The notes beneath the pieces are model-generated. The model was given only the letters and a program-made list of their open reading frames with translations, did no database searches and was not told the DNA's origin. Shown piece by piece: positions 53,143 to 61,855 of a DNA stretch of 64,000 bases. The DNA is taken from NCBI GenBank assembly GCA_963749875.1, contig CAVVOX010000002.1, positions 1,426,001 through 1,490,000 of the forward strand. The letters run 5' to 3'. The DNA comes from JAHQVI01 sp963749875 (GTDB lineage: Bacteria; Pseudomonadota; Alphaproteobacteria; Rhizobiales; Rhodomicrobiaceae). A program made the position numbers and the translations under genes. The first letter of the stretch is position 1, and each line of letters opens with the position of its first letter.

Positions 53143-54853
53143 TCAATTCCGCAAACCATGCTCGCCGACATCGAAATTTTCCTCCGATGATGCGACCTGC
53201 TTCCGCGAATCAAGCTTCAGCGCGATGCGAACGCTCGCATCATGGCCATAGACGTCGCGAAAGGCCTTGACCGTGCCATCCTCATCGACCCACGCGGTGA
53301 AATAGGAGACATAAACCGGGATCTTCTTCTTAAGCCGCACATGCTCATCTTGCGCATATTCGAGCGTGCGCAGAATTTTGTTCTCCGACCACCCCTGGTC
53401 GGCGAGCAGGAGCTTTGCAAATTCCAGCGGGTTACGCACGCGCATGCAGCCATGGCTGTAGGCGCGGACGGGCCGGTTGAAGAGATGCTTGCTCGGCGTG
53501 TCGTGCATGTAAACGGAATGCTTGTTGGGAAACAGGAATTTGACGCGGCCAAGCGCATTGCCCGGGCCGGGCGTCTGGCGCAGCGAGAGCTTGTTCGGAT
53601 CGACAAACTGCCAGTCGACCATGTAGGGCTCGATGATCCGCCGGTCCAGCCAGATCACTTCCAGATTGTTCCGGTAAAGATAGTCGGGGTTGTTGCGGGC
53701 GGCCGGAATGATCTCATTGACGAGAATGGATTTCGGAACGTTCCAATAGGGATTGAAAACGACCGTCTCCATTTCGTCGGAAAAGACCGGGGTAGGGTGC
53801 TTCGGCGATCCGGTGACGATGCGCTCCTCATGAATGACCTTGCCGCCGCTGACGAAGCGGAATTTGAACTCCGGAATATTGACGAAGACATACCGCTCGC
53901 CGAGCTCTCGCGGCATCCAGCGCCAGCGCTCCATATTCGACAGGATCGTATTGACGCTGACCGGGATGGTGCCCTCATTGAGCGCTTCGCGCGTCTTGCG
54001 GCCGACGATGCCGTCGGGCTTCAGGCCCTTAGTCTCCTGGAAGGCGCGGACGGCCTCCGCCAGGGCCGCATCGTAATATTCGGCCGGATCGCCCCTCGGC
54101 GCGTCCTTCGGAGCCGGAACGGAAAGCCGCTCCCGGACGATCGCGACCTGAGGGTGAGAGGTGTCGGGGCCAAGCGAGGGACCCTCCGGGATCCGCACCG
54201 GGATCGAGCCGGAATTCATCGCCGTCCTCATCTCCGCCAGCGTCTTTTTCAGCGCCTTGAACTGCGGATGCTGCGGATTATGGCTCTCCAGCTTTTCGGC
54301 AAGCTTGTCACCCGCCTCGGCCAGTCCTGCCAGCACCGCCTCCGGCTCGGGATGTTTCGGCTTTAGATCGAGAAACTCGCGGTCGATCGATGTCGGCGCG
54401 ACGCGGCCCGCCTGAGCGTGGGTCGCATAGGTGATCGCTGCGACACTGATTCGCAGCTCGGCATCGGCGAGCGTTGCCGGAGAGGCGTCGGCCTCAGCCG
54501 CCAAGGCCTCGGCGTCGGTAACGGAATAGTCCCTTGGATCGAGGCCGAACGTGTCCGCGCGCTTGAATACGGTTTTCAGGCTTTCGGTGGTCTTGGCGTT
54601 GAGACCGCCCTCATCGATCCAGATCAGCCTGGCGTCCGCGGATCTGTAATAGGCGCGAAGCCCCTTCAGAATTCGGCAGGGCGTGCTTTTTCTCCTCGCC
54701 GCTCAGCTCGTCGCGGACGGCAATCAGTGTCACATATTGGCGATCGATGAGACGCTCAGGGGCTTCGGGCTCGACGGCACGAGCGCCGGGCGCATTGACG
54801 CCAACCAGTGCCGTTGCCACAAAAAGCGCTGCAAATGAACGAGCCCTCTGCAT
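53143..54853 (-). pseudogene. L,D-transpeptidase (YcbB/LdtD type), frameshifted near the N-terminus
   Basis: Cell-wall enzyme forming 3-3 cross-links or attaching proteins. The first frame from 54853 gives a signal peptide (LFVATALVGVNAPGARA) and continues to EEKKHALPNS. The remaining protein, beginning LKGLRAYYRSADARLIW, is in the next frame. Removing one base from the AA at 54670-54671 (plus strand) restores a protein of about 569 residues. Downstream are a peptidoglycan-binding region (AFQETKGLKPDGIVGRKTRE) and the YkuD domain with catalytic Cys in YSHGCMRVRNPLE. If the frameshift is real, an internal start (for example ATG 54504) would give a protein without an export signal. Confidence 0.88.
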
Positions 54854-54992
54854 TACCCCTCATCCCTGCTCTAGTGAACGTAACCCTGCGATGAACACAA
54901 GGGTTCCCCTACGCGCAGTCTTCCATGACCGCATTTTCGGTCAAAGGAAAGCGCTTTTGCAAGCCGGGCGCGTTACGATGGGGCAAGGTCAC

Positions 54993-56450
54993 TTAATTGT
55001 GACGGACTGAGAGGCCGAATTCCCGCATTTTGCGATAGAGCGTGGAACGGCCTATGCCGAGCCGCCGCGCAACTTCCGTGATATGCCCCCGATAATGTCC
55101 AAGGGCCAGCCGGATAAGGTCGGCCTCGACCTCGTCGAGCCGCCGGATTTCCCCCTCTTCGGTCAGAGCCGGAATGCCCACCATGGCGCTATTCGGAAAG
55201 GGGGTGAGGGTGATTGCCCGCGTCGCCGGCAGGTTACCGCCGATCATGGCGGGGCCTTCATAACGCTGATGCATGGAGAAGACCGCCGCCGCCGGAGGAG
55301 CGCTCGCCTGGAAGCCAGGCACTTGCGAGGTGATCTGCGGGAATTCCCGGGTGGTCAGGCGTTCGCCATCCGCCAGCGCCACCGCGCGGAAGATCGCATT
55401 CTCCAGCTGGCGGACATTGCCAGGCCAGACATAGGTCTGAAGCAATGCGATTGCGGGACCGTCGATTTCCTCAATTGGCTTGCCTTCCTCGGCAATGACT
55501 TGGCTGAGGAAATGCTGGCTGAGCACGGGGATGTCCTCCGTCCGGTCGCGCAGAGGCGGCAGCCAGATCGGAAAGACGTTGACGCGGAAATAGAGATCTT
55601 CGCGGAATTTGCCCTTTTTGACCTGTTCGATGAGGTTTCCGCTGCTGCTGCAGATGAGGCGGACGCTGTCGCTGGGATTGAATTGCTGAACGCTTTGCGC
55701 GGCCAGCCGCTCGGAAAGCCGCTCCTGACAGGGCGGAGGCAGGTCGCTGATCTCCTCGAGAAACAAGGTTCCGCCTTTGGCTTCGGACCAGGCCTCGTCC
55801 ATCAGCATGGCCAGACCCGCATCATCGGCGGACGCACCGGCGCTGCCCGTGCCCCCGAAACGGATCACCTTCAAAGGGAGATTGTGCCGCGGACCGGCGG
55901 CGTGAATGACCTTGGCAAAGAGCTTTTTGCCGGTCCCCGGTTCCCCTTCAAGCAGGACAGGCAGATGGAGATCGGCCGCGCGCTGGGCCAATGTCCTGGC
56001 GCGCCGCATCTCAGAGGAAACGGCGATGATTTTGGCAAAATCCGGCTGACCGTCGAACTGCCGGCGAACTTCGGCGAGTTCGGTTTCGAGCATGCTGATT
56101 TTCAGCAGGTCTTTGAAAGCGCTCTCGACGCGCTCCGGCGAGATCGGCTTGATGAGAATATCGGCCGCGCCGGCCGCCCTGACGTCGTCCGCCGCGCTTG
56201 TTGCGTCCGCGTCGAGAAGGGCGATGATCGGGGCGTCAAATTCGCTTCTTGCCTTGCGCAGCGCGGAAAGGCTGTCGGGGCCGGGCGCGTCCAGATCGAA
56301 AAGCACCAGATCAGGCGCCGGTTTGCCGTTCGGGTTGAAGGCGGCGGCGTCCCCAACGCTGTGGGCCTCAAGGCCGAGCCTCTCGGCGATTTCCGACAAA
56401 TGCAGACTTTCGGCTGGATCGCCATTCACGATCAGAACGGTCTTTGCCAT
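54993..56450 (-). CDS. NtrC-like response regulator lacking the GAFTGA motif
   Basis: Three-domain protein of 485 residues: receiver (1-118, Asp52 in LVLFDLDAPG and Lys101), AAA+ domain (about 140-375; Walker A GEPGTGKK at 169-176; Walker B GGTLFLEEI with Glu in place of Asp), and a Fis-type helix-turn-helix (HITEVARRLGIGRSTLYRKM). The ELFGHEKGAFTGA loop that contacts sigma-54 is missing and replaced by a Gly/Ala-rich stretch, so it probably does not activate sigma-54 promoters and may act on sigma-70 promoters or as a repressor. No partner histidine kinase is adjacent. It is upstream of the L,D-transpeptidase gene on the same strand. Confidence 0.88.
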   Translation of the reverse strand: MAKTVLIVNGDPAESLHLSEIAERLGLEAHSVGDAAAFNPNGKPAPDLVLFDLDAPGPDSLSALRKARSEFDAPIIALLDADATSAADDVRAAGAADILIKPISPERVESAFKDLLKISMLETELAEVRRQFDGQPDFAKIIAVSSEMRRARTLAQRAADLHLPVLLEGEPGTGKKLFAKVIHAAGPRHNLPLKVIRFGGTGSAGASADDAGLAMLMDEAWSEAKGGTLFLEEISDLPPPCQERLSERLAAQSVQQFNPSDSVRLICSSSGNLIEQVKKGKFREDLYFRVNVFPIWLPPLRDRTEDIPVLSQHFLSQVIAEEGKPIEEIDGPAIALLQTYVWPGNVRQLENAIFRAVALADGERLTTREFPQITSQVPGFQASAPPAAAVFSMHQRYEGPAMIGGNLPATRAITLTPFPNSAMVGIPALTEEGEIRRLDEVEADLIRLALGHYRGHITEVARRLGIGRSTLYRKMREFGLSVRHN

Positions 56451-56699
56451 ACGCGGGTACTCGGATGTTTTCTGGCGCGACTGCTGCCTGCGCGGGAATC
56501 AACGCGAGCAACACTACCGGAGATTGTGGCATCTAAGAGTAAATACTGACTGAATTGGGATGTGACTTTGACCGCGACGGGTGCCGGCAAGGGGCTTGCC
56601 GGCTCGCGAATGTTTCTGCGCCCAGCTTTTGCCTTTGGCGCAGGTGCTGCATCTTAAAAACGTCCTTAAGGCACAATCATTAAAAGGTATTCTGTTAAG
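56451..56699. other. intergenic region with copy of pepF promoter
   Basis: From about 56607 the sequence resembles the 90 bases upstream of pepF (57430-57517), including ttaaaaacgtcc and aaggtattctgttaag. No other feature seen. Confidence 0.6.
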
Positions 56700-56765
56700 A
56701 TGAGGTCAGATTTATCCTTTCCAAAGATTTCTGCTGAAATTCGCGATGCTTCGACGACGCCGTGA
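56700..56765 (+). pseudogene. truncated duplicate of the pepF start
   Basis: Twenty-one codons, MRSDLSFPKISAEIRDASTT and one more residue before TGA, parallel to the pepF N-terminus MRPDLFFPKISPEIRNAA. With its upstream region it forms a diverged duplicate of the pepF promoter and first codons. An imperfect inverted repeat with arms CGTGAGAGT / ACTCTCACG (56761-56807) begins right at the stop. Confidence 0.75.
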
Positions 56766-56869
56766 GAGTTCGAGAACAACATGGCAAAGCTCGAAACGAC
56801 TCTCACGCGAATCGACCTACGCGATTAGAGCCGGGCAAGCCGACCGTGCTTACTCATTGAAAAATGGGG

Positions 56870-57238
56870 CTAAGTGTCGGCCGTGAGCCATTCGCGCGCC
56901 GCATCCGCCTCCGAGTTGGAGAAGACGTGGACCGGTCGGCGTAGAAGCAGCATGGCGAGCCTTGCGCCCTTCCTGATCCAACCGACATTGGTGACGATCG
57001 CGATGCGTCGCCAGCCCTTCCAATGGGTGATATCGAGCTTGGTATCCTCCCACATCGCACCTGCACTCATCCCGGTGAAGTCGGAACCGAACTGGTAGTA
57101 GAGATTCAGCTCTTTGTGCGCCTTGAACTTGTCCTCAACGACCGGGACCAGCACGGCGCGGAACTCTTCTCCCGTCACTTCGCCCGACGCCAACACCGCG
57201 ACCACATCGTCGGGAAAGCCCGATAAAATTTGCAGCAT
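56870..57238 (-). CDS. SpoIIAA-like (STAS-fold) protein
   Basis: Protein of 122 residues of the SpoIIAA-like family (PF11964 type): VVAVLASGEVTGEEFRAVLV, then ELNLYYQFGSDFTGMSAGAM, WRRIAIVTNVGWIRKGARLA and VHVFSNSEADAAREWL. The family has a STAS-like fold binding small hydrophobic ligands; no anti-sigma partner is near, and the role is unknown. AGGAG lies eight bases before the start. The gene sits inside a segment flanked by the two copies of the pepF 5' region and may have arrived with it. Confidence 0.85.
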   Translation of the reverse strand: MLQILSGFPDDVVAVLASGEVTGEEFRAVLVPVVEDKFKAHKELNLYYQFGSDFTGMSAGAMWEDTKLDITHWKGWRRIAIVTNVGWIRKGARLAMLLLRRPVHVFSNSEADAAREWLTADT

Positions 57239-57268
57239 GACCTGTCGCTCCTAACCTACCAAGGGAGA

Positions 57269-57287
57269 CCCCGGCTCCGCCGGGGTG
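57269..57287. other. GC-rich hairpin
   Basis: Eight-base stem ACCCCGGC / GCCGGGGT with loop TCC, between the SpoIIAA-like gene and the IS200 remnant. No T-run. It may belong to the left end of the IS200-type remnant. Confidence 0.35.
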
Positions 57288-57354
57288 GCAGCAGCCGTTT
57301 GACATTTCCGGCAGTCCATCAGTGACGATCTCGATCGTGAGCGGCCAAGCGCAC

Positions 57355-57430
57355 GAAAGGAGACATCGCCGATGGAAGAGCATGAAAGCCTAAGCCACAC
57401 GATGTGGGAGTGCAAACACGCTGTAACGTT
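57355..57430 (+). mobile_element. IS200/IS605-type transposase remnant (5' end only)
   Basis: A typical leader with AAAGGAG followed by ATG 57372 and about 16 codons reading MEEHESLSHTMWECK, matching the start of Y1 (IS200 TnpA) transposases, which continue YHVVF. Here similarity stops after Lys-His and the sequence passes into the pepF promoter region. No catalytic residues remain. Confidence 0.65.
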
Positions 57431-57517
57431 CGCCGCTCTGGCTTTTGACATTGGCCCGGGCGCTGCTCATGTTAAGAACGTCCACACGGCGCAACCCTTA
57501 GAAGGTATTCTTTAAAG

Positions 57518-59395
57518 ATGAGGCCAGATTTATTTTTCCCGAAGATTTCCCCTGAGATTCGTAATGCCGCGCTGGACAGCGGTGCGGCAAGCGGCGACCG
57601 GGCCGAATTGGGAGACATGCCGGGATGGAGCCTGACGGACCTTTATCCTTCGGCGGAGTCGGCCGAGCTCAAACAGGATTTGCAGAAAGCCGCTGTCGAT
57701 GCGGACGCATTCGCCGCGCGCTATCAGGGCAAGCTCGCCGGTGTGGCCGCGACCGACGGCGCCGTCGGACTTTATGCCTGCCTTAAGGAATTTGAGGCGC
57801 TTCAGGACCGGCTCGGGCGCATCGGCTCATTCGGCTTTCTGAACTACATCACTAAGGTCGATGACCCGGTGCGGGCGAAGTTCTTTGGCGATATTCAGGA
57901 AAAACTCACCAATATTGGCTCCACGCTCCTGTTTCTGGGGCTTGAAATCAACCGCATCGACGATGCGTTGATCGAAAGGCTGATGAACGAGCCGCCGCTC
58001 GATCATTTCCGTCCGTGGCTCGTCGAGGTCCGCAAGGAGAAGCCTTATCAGCTCTCCGACGATCTCGAGCGGCTGTTCCATGAAAAAGGCGTGATCGGAC
58101 GCGGCGGATGGAGCCGCCTGTTCAGCGAGACGATGGCGCCTTTGCGTTTCGATGTCGAAGGGACCGAGCTCCCGCTGGAGCCGACGCTCAATCTGATGAT
58201 GGACCCGGATGAGGCCGTGCGCCACAAGGCTGCCGACGCTTTGACGAAGCAGTTCAAGGCCAAGCTGCCGCTGTTCACCCTCATCACCAACACCTTGTCG
58301 AAAGATCTGGAAATCTCCAATCGCTGGCGCGGCTTCAAGGACATCGCCGCCGCGCGCCATCTGGCGAACAATGTCGAGCCGGAAGTCGTCGATGCGCTCG
58401 TCCAGGCGGTGCGCGAGCATTATCCCCGCATCTCACACCGCTATTATGCGATGAAGGCGAAATGGCTCGGCAAGGAGCGGCTGGAGTTCTGGGACCGGAA
58501 CGCCCCGATCTTCGCGGAGCCGGCGCGGACAATTCCCTGGGATGCGGCGCGCGAGACCGTCCTGTCGGCCTATCAGCGATTTTCGCCGGAGATGGCTGCC
58601 ATTGCGCGCGACTTTTTCGAGAAGAGCTGGATCGATGCGCCGCTCCGTCCGGGCAAGTCGCCGGGCGCTTTCGCCCATCCGACGGTGCCGAGCGCGCACC
58701 CTTATGTCATGCTCAACTATCTGGGCAAGCCGCGCGATGTGATGACGCTCGCCCATGAACTCGGGCACGGCGTGCATCAGGTGCTGGCCAATGGCCAGGG
58801 GGCGCTGATGGCCTATACGCCGCTGACATTGGCGGAAACGGCGAGCGTCTTCGGCGAAATGCTGACCTTCAAATCGATCCTGGCGCAGACGCAGGACCGC
58901 AAGGAAAAGAAAGCCCTGCTCGCCCAAAAGGCGGAGGACAAGATCAACACGGTCGTGCGCCAGATCGCCTTCTACGAGTTCGAGCGCCGCCTGCACGCGG
59001 AAAGGCTGGACGGCGAGCTGACGGCGGAGCGGATCGGCGAGATCTGGATGGAGGTGCAGGGCGAGAGCCTGGGACCGGCCGTTCATCTGGGCGAGGGGTA
59101 CGAGGTCTACTGGACCTATGTGCCGCATTTCATCAGCTCGCCCTTCTATGTCTATGCTTACGCCTTCGGCGACTGCCTGGTGAATTCGCTCTATGCGGTC
59201 TATGAAAACAGCGCCGAGGGCTTTCAGCAGCGCTATCTCGACATGCTGCGGGCGGGCGGCACCAAGCATCATAAGGAGCTGCTGGCGCCGTTTGGGCTGG
59301 ATGCGAGCGATCCGGGATTCTGGGCGATGGGTCTGGGCGTCGTCGAGCGGATGATCGACGAGCTTGAGGCGTTCGATGGCGAGTCCGACGCCTAG
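57518..59395 (+). CDS. pepF: M3 family oligoendopeptidase F
   Basis: Cytosolic zinc oligopeptidase of 625 residues. N-terminal helical region with WSLTDLYPS, then the catalytic motif LAHELGHGVHQVL with the first zinc His at residue 413 and the downstream Glu in LTLAETASVFGEMLTF. The C-terminal part (SSPFYVYAYAFGDCLVNSLY) is intact. The ATG has AAGG about 15 bases upstream. The TAG stop coincides with the CTAG end of repeat copy G. A diverged duplicate of its 5' end lies 820 bases upstream. Confidence 0.95.
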   Translation: MRPDLFFPKISPEIRNAALDSGAASGDRAELGDMPGWSLTDLYPSAESAELKQDLQKAAVDADAFAARYQGKLAGVAATDGAVGLYACLKEFEALQDRLGRIGSFGFLNYITKVDDPVRAKFFGDIQEKLTNIGSTLLFLGLEINRIDDALIERLMNEPPLDHFRPWLVEVRKEKPYQLSDDLERLFHEKGVIGRGGWSRLFSETMAPLRFDVEGTELPLEPTLNLMMDPDEAVRHKAADALTKQFKAKLPLFTLITNTLSKDLEISNRWRGFKDIAAARHLANNVEPEVVDALVQAVREHYPRISHRYYAMKAKWLGKERLEFWDRNAPIFAEPARTIPWDAARETVLSAYQRFSPEMAAIARDFFEKSWIDAPLRPGKSPGAFAHPTVPSAHPYVMLNYLGKPRDVMTLAHELGHGVHQVLANGQGALMAYTPLTLAETASVFGEMLTFKSILAQTQDRKEKKALLAQKAEDKINTVVRQIAFYEFERRLHAERLDGELTAERIGEIWMEVQGESLGPAVHLGEGYEVYWTYVPHFISSPFYVYAYAFGDCLVNSLYAVYENSAEGFQQRYLDMLRAGGTKHHKELLAPFGLDASDPGFWAMGLGVVERMIDELEAFDGESDA

Positions 59396-59521
59396 CGCAA
59401 CGCGCGTCCAAACATGTCCCCGCGAAGACGGGGATGGACGCGGGAACAGTTACGCTAACTTATTGATATAGATCAACTTGACCTCGTTCAATTGAGCCCA
59501 ATTGAACAAGGGTTGATCTAG
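59392..59521 (-). repeat. compound palindromic repeat, copy G
   Basis: Complete 130-bp copy with CTAG at both ends (59392-59395 and 59518-59521): module 2 with inner GC hairpin, linker, module 1. The left CTAG contains the pepF stop codon. Confidence 0.88.
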
Positions 59522-59734
59522 AGTGGCGGATTCTAAATCGGAAGCGGATGCGCTGCTCTATCTTTTGTTTACGCATCGGATTTATCCGAAAACCGGTACC
59601 CAGCCCCGCCTTCGCGAGGCCGTGCTTTTCGGTCCGATGCGGTAGCGCGGTCATTCGTCCGGTTCGGGACAACTTGGAAAGCTTTCGGCTGCCCCCCATT
59701 TCGCGAATGAACCCTTAAGCGAGCTTGCCCGCCG
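59522..59734. other. intergenic region with REP-like sequence
   Basis: Around 59550-59605 the sequence gctctatcttttgttta followed by CGGATTTATCCG and AAAACCGG is like a palindromic repeat widespread in rhizobia. A related gctctttgtttatgcatc stands at 26405. No gene seen. Confidence 0.45.
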
Positions 59735-61114
59735 ATGACCGAGAGCGCTCCTCCCCCCGATGATGAAGCCAACCGCTTCAGCCGCCGCCTGCAGCGCTAT
59801 GCGCAGGTCGGAACCGGCGTGGGCGGCGTCGCAGCCGGCATGGCCACGCGCTACGCGCTCGGCTTAGGCCGCGACCGCGGAAAGAATGCGGCGGCGCTCG
59901 CCGAGGCGCTCGGCGGCCTCAAAGGGCCGCTGATGAAGGTCGCTCAGCTCCTCTCCACCATCCCCGACGCCCTGCCGCCCGAATATGCCGAGGAGCTCGC
60001 CAAGCTGCAGGTGGAGGCGCCGCCCATGGGCTGGGCCTTCGTCAAGCGCCGCATGGCCGCCGAGCTTGGCCCGGATTGGCAGTCGAAATTCACCGAATTC
60101 TCGCGGGAGTCGGTTGCGTCCGCCTCGCTCGGACAGGTCCATAAGGCGCGCTCGCATGATGGAGCGATCCTCGCCTGCAAGCTGCAATATCCCGACATGC
60201 AGTCGGCCGTGGAGGCGGATGTCACTCAGCTCCGCATGCTGCTGGCGTTCCAGCGGCGCATCGAGCCGAATGTGGACACCTCCGAGATCCCTGAAGAGAT
60301 CGGCGCCAGGCTGCGTGAGGAGCTCGATTACAAGCTCGAGGCTCGGCACATGACGCTCTATGGCGCGATCTTCCGGGACGATCCGTCCATTCGCGTGCCC
60401 GGCGTCCGCCCTGAGCTTTCGACCCGGCGGCTCCTGACCATGGACTGGCTCGATGGCGGCCGTCTTCTCACCTATAAGACCCGGCCGCAGGAAGAACGCA
60501 ATCAGATCACTCGCGCGCTCTTTCGCGCCTGGTGGTATCCGTTCAGCCATTACGGCGTCATTCACGGCGACCCGCATCTGGGCAATTACACGATCTTCGA
60601 AGAGGACGGCCGCGCGGCCGGCATCAACCTGCTCGACTATGGCTGCGTGCGGACCTTCCGCCCGCGCTTCGTGCAGGGCGTCGTCAATCTCTATCACGGC
60701 CTGCGCCGCGACGACCGCGCCCTCGTCGTTCATGCCTATGAGACCTGGGGGTTTCGCGGGCTGTCGAACGAACTCATCGATGTGCTCAATCTTTGGGCGC
60801 GGTTCATCTACGGTCCGCTACTTGATGACCGTGTGCGCCGGATAGCGGAAGGCCTCTCCCCGAGCCAATATGGCCGTAAGGAAGCCTTCGCCGTGAAAAA
60901 GGGCCTGAAGGAAAAGGGGCCCGTAAAGGTGCCTCGCGAGTTCGTTTTCATGGACCGCGCGGCGATCGGTCTCGGCGCGGTTTTCCTGCATCTCGATGCG
61001 GAGCTGAATTTCTACCGGCTCTTCAACGAGACGATCGAGGATTTCAACATTGACGAGGTCGCGGCGCGTCAGATGCAAGCCTTCAATGAAGCGGGCGTGC
61101 CGCTGCCGGAATAG
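59735..61114 (+). CDS. ABC1/UbiB-family atypical kinase
   Basis: Protein of 459 residues of the AarF/UbiB/ADCK family, ATPases that support ubiquinone or lipid metabolism at membranes. Family-specific KxGQ-like element in LKGPLMKVAQLLSTIPDALP near residue 70, nucleotide-binding Lys in LACKLQYPD, and catalytic VIHGDPHLGNYT and LLDYGCVRTFRP. The usual N-terminal Ala-rich loop is present as SVASASLGQVHKA. No ubi genes adjoin. A Kazal-domain gene begins eight bases after its stop. Confidence 0.9.
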   Translation: MTESAPPPDDEANRFSRRLQRYAQVGTGVGGVAAGMATRYALGLGRDRGKNAAALAEALGGLKGPLMKVAQLLSTIPDALPPEYAEELAKLQVEAPPMGWAFVKRRMAAELGPDWQSKFTEFSRESVASASLGQVHKARSHDGAILACKLQYPDMQSAVEADVTQLRMLLAFQRRIEPNVDTSEIPEEIGARLREELDYKLEARHMTLYGAIFRDDPSIRVPGVRPELSTRRLLTMDWLDGGRLLTYKTRPQEERNQITRALFRAWWYPFSHYGVIHGDPHLGNYTIFEEDGRAAGINLLDYGCVRTFRPRFVQGVVNLYHGLRRDDRALVVHAYETWGFRGLSNELIDVLNLWARFIYGPLLDDRVRRIAEGLSPSQYGRKEAFAVKKGLKEKGPVKVPREFVFMDRAAIGLGAVFLHLDAELNFYRLFNETIEDFNIDEVAARQMQAFNEAGVPLPE

Positions 61115-61121
61115 GCGCCTG

Positions 61122-61439
61122 ATGGTCTCGAAGTCACTTGTTGCATTGATCTTGTTGGTCACCGGCTCCGCGGCCGCTCTTGCCAATGGCGGCCTCATTG
61201 CGGCGCGCGGCGAGCTTTGCGGGGGCATCGCCGGCTTTCAATGCGCGCCCGGCCTTTGGTGCGATCCGGAGCCGGGCACCTGCGGGCAGCCGGACGCGGC
61301 CGGCACCTGCATCGAGGTCCCGCAAATCTGCACGCGCGAATACCGGCCCGTCTGTGGCTGCGACGGCAAGACCTACGGCAATGAGTGCGATCGCCGGGCA
61401 AACCGGGTTGCCAAGCGACATGATGGCGAGTGCGGGTAG
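61122..61439 (+). CDS. secreted Kazal-type protease inhibitor-like protein
   Basis: Protein of 105 residues with a signal peptide (LVALILLVTGSAAALA) and two Cys-rich parts. A first half ELCGGIAGFQCAPGLWCD resembles an IGFBP/antistasin-like knot. The second is a Kazal domain with the diagnostic VCGCDGKTYGNEC and a closing Cys. Kazal domains inhibit serine proteases, and bacterial examples are thought to guard against host or competitor proteases. The physiological target is unknown. It may share a transcript with the ABC1 kinase gene. Confidence 0.82.
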   Translation: MVSKSLVALILLVTGSAAALANGGLIAARGELCGGIAGFQCAPGLWCDPEPGTCGQPDAAGTCIEVPQICTREYRPVCGCDGKTYGNECDRRANRVAKRHDGECG

Positions 61440-61684
61440 GTCGATCGGCGGCAGGACGCTGCGCCGCTTCTCCGGTTTTGCTCCGCCAGGCCGGGAAATG
61501 CGCCCGCAATCCGCAGTGCAGGAATGAGGTCGCCGAGCGTGCCGAGCGGCTGGCGCAGCGGATCCGCAAACTTGCGGTCGAGCTGGCAAGGCTTGACAAG
61601 CTGGAGGCGCAGTCGGCTCGCCGCGGCGTTCAGTGCTCGGAGCTTGAGCGTGAACTCAATGCCCTTCGCGCTGTCTACCAGTAA
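61430..61684 (+). CDS. possible small coiled-coil protein
   Basis: GTG-initiated frame of 84 codons overlapping the Kazal gene by ten bases. The last 55 residues are rich in Glu, Arg and Leu with heptad spacing (ERLAQRIRKLAVELARLDKL) and three cysteines. No family recognised and no clear ribosome site, so it may not be expressed. Confidence 0.35.
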   Translation: MRVGRSAAGRCAASPVLLRQAGKCARNPQCRNEVAERAERLAQRIRKLAVELARLDKLEAQSARRGVQCSELERELNALRAVYQ

Positions 61685-61700
61685 GACTGACGGAGCACAT

Positions 61701-61737
61701 CGCATTGTCGGCGGCGCGCTTCGCCGCCGACAATGCG
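61701..61737. other. perfect 16-base-pair hairpin
   Basis: Stem CGCATTGTCGGCGGCG (61701-61716) and its exact complement (61722-61737) with loop CGCTT. No T-run on either side. It could stop transcription from the Kazal side or mark the edge of the resolvase-bearing segment. Confidence 0.55.
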
Positions 61738-61817
61738 GCCGAAGCATTAAGGTATACCCTGGCGATACATCTCATCCCCCATCAAAACGCGTTACATGAG
61801 GGTTGTTTTCGATGGAA

Positions 61818-61836
61818 TGTTACATTAAGTGTAACA
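61818..61836. promoter_or_regulatory. candidate operator upstream of the resolvase
   Basis: Perfect inverted repeat TGTTACA-TTAAG-TGTAACA, 19 bases, ending 19 bases before the resolvase ATG. It may bind the resolvase itself (res-like half-sites) or another dimeric regulator. TGTTACA/TGTAACA dyads are typical of helix-turn-helix regulators. Confidence 0.5.
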
Positions 61837-61855
61837 GGCACACCCTGTTGTGCTC

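Noticed and set aside
54993..56450. Calling the regulator a sigma-54 activator
   Set aside because: The GAFTGA loop is missing.
57135..57383. Minus-strand frame overlapping the start of the SpoIIAA-like gene
   Set aside because: It has no family features and would overlap the better supported gene and its AGGAG site.
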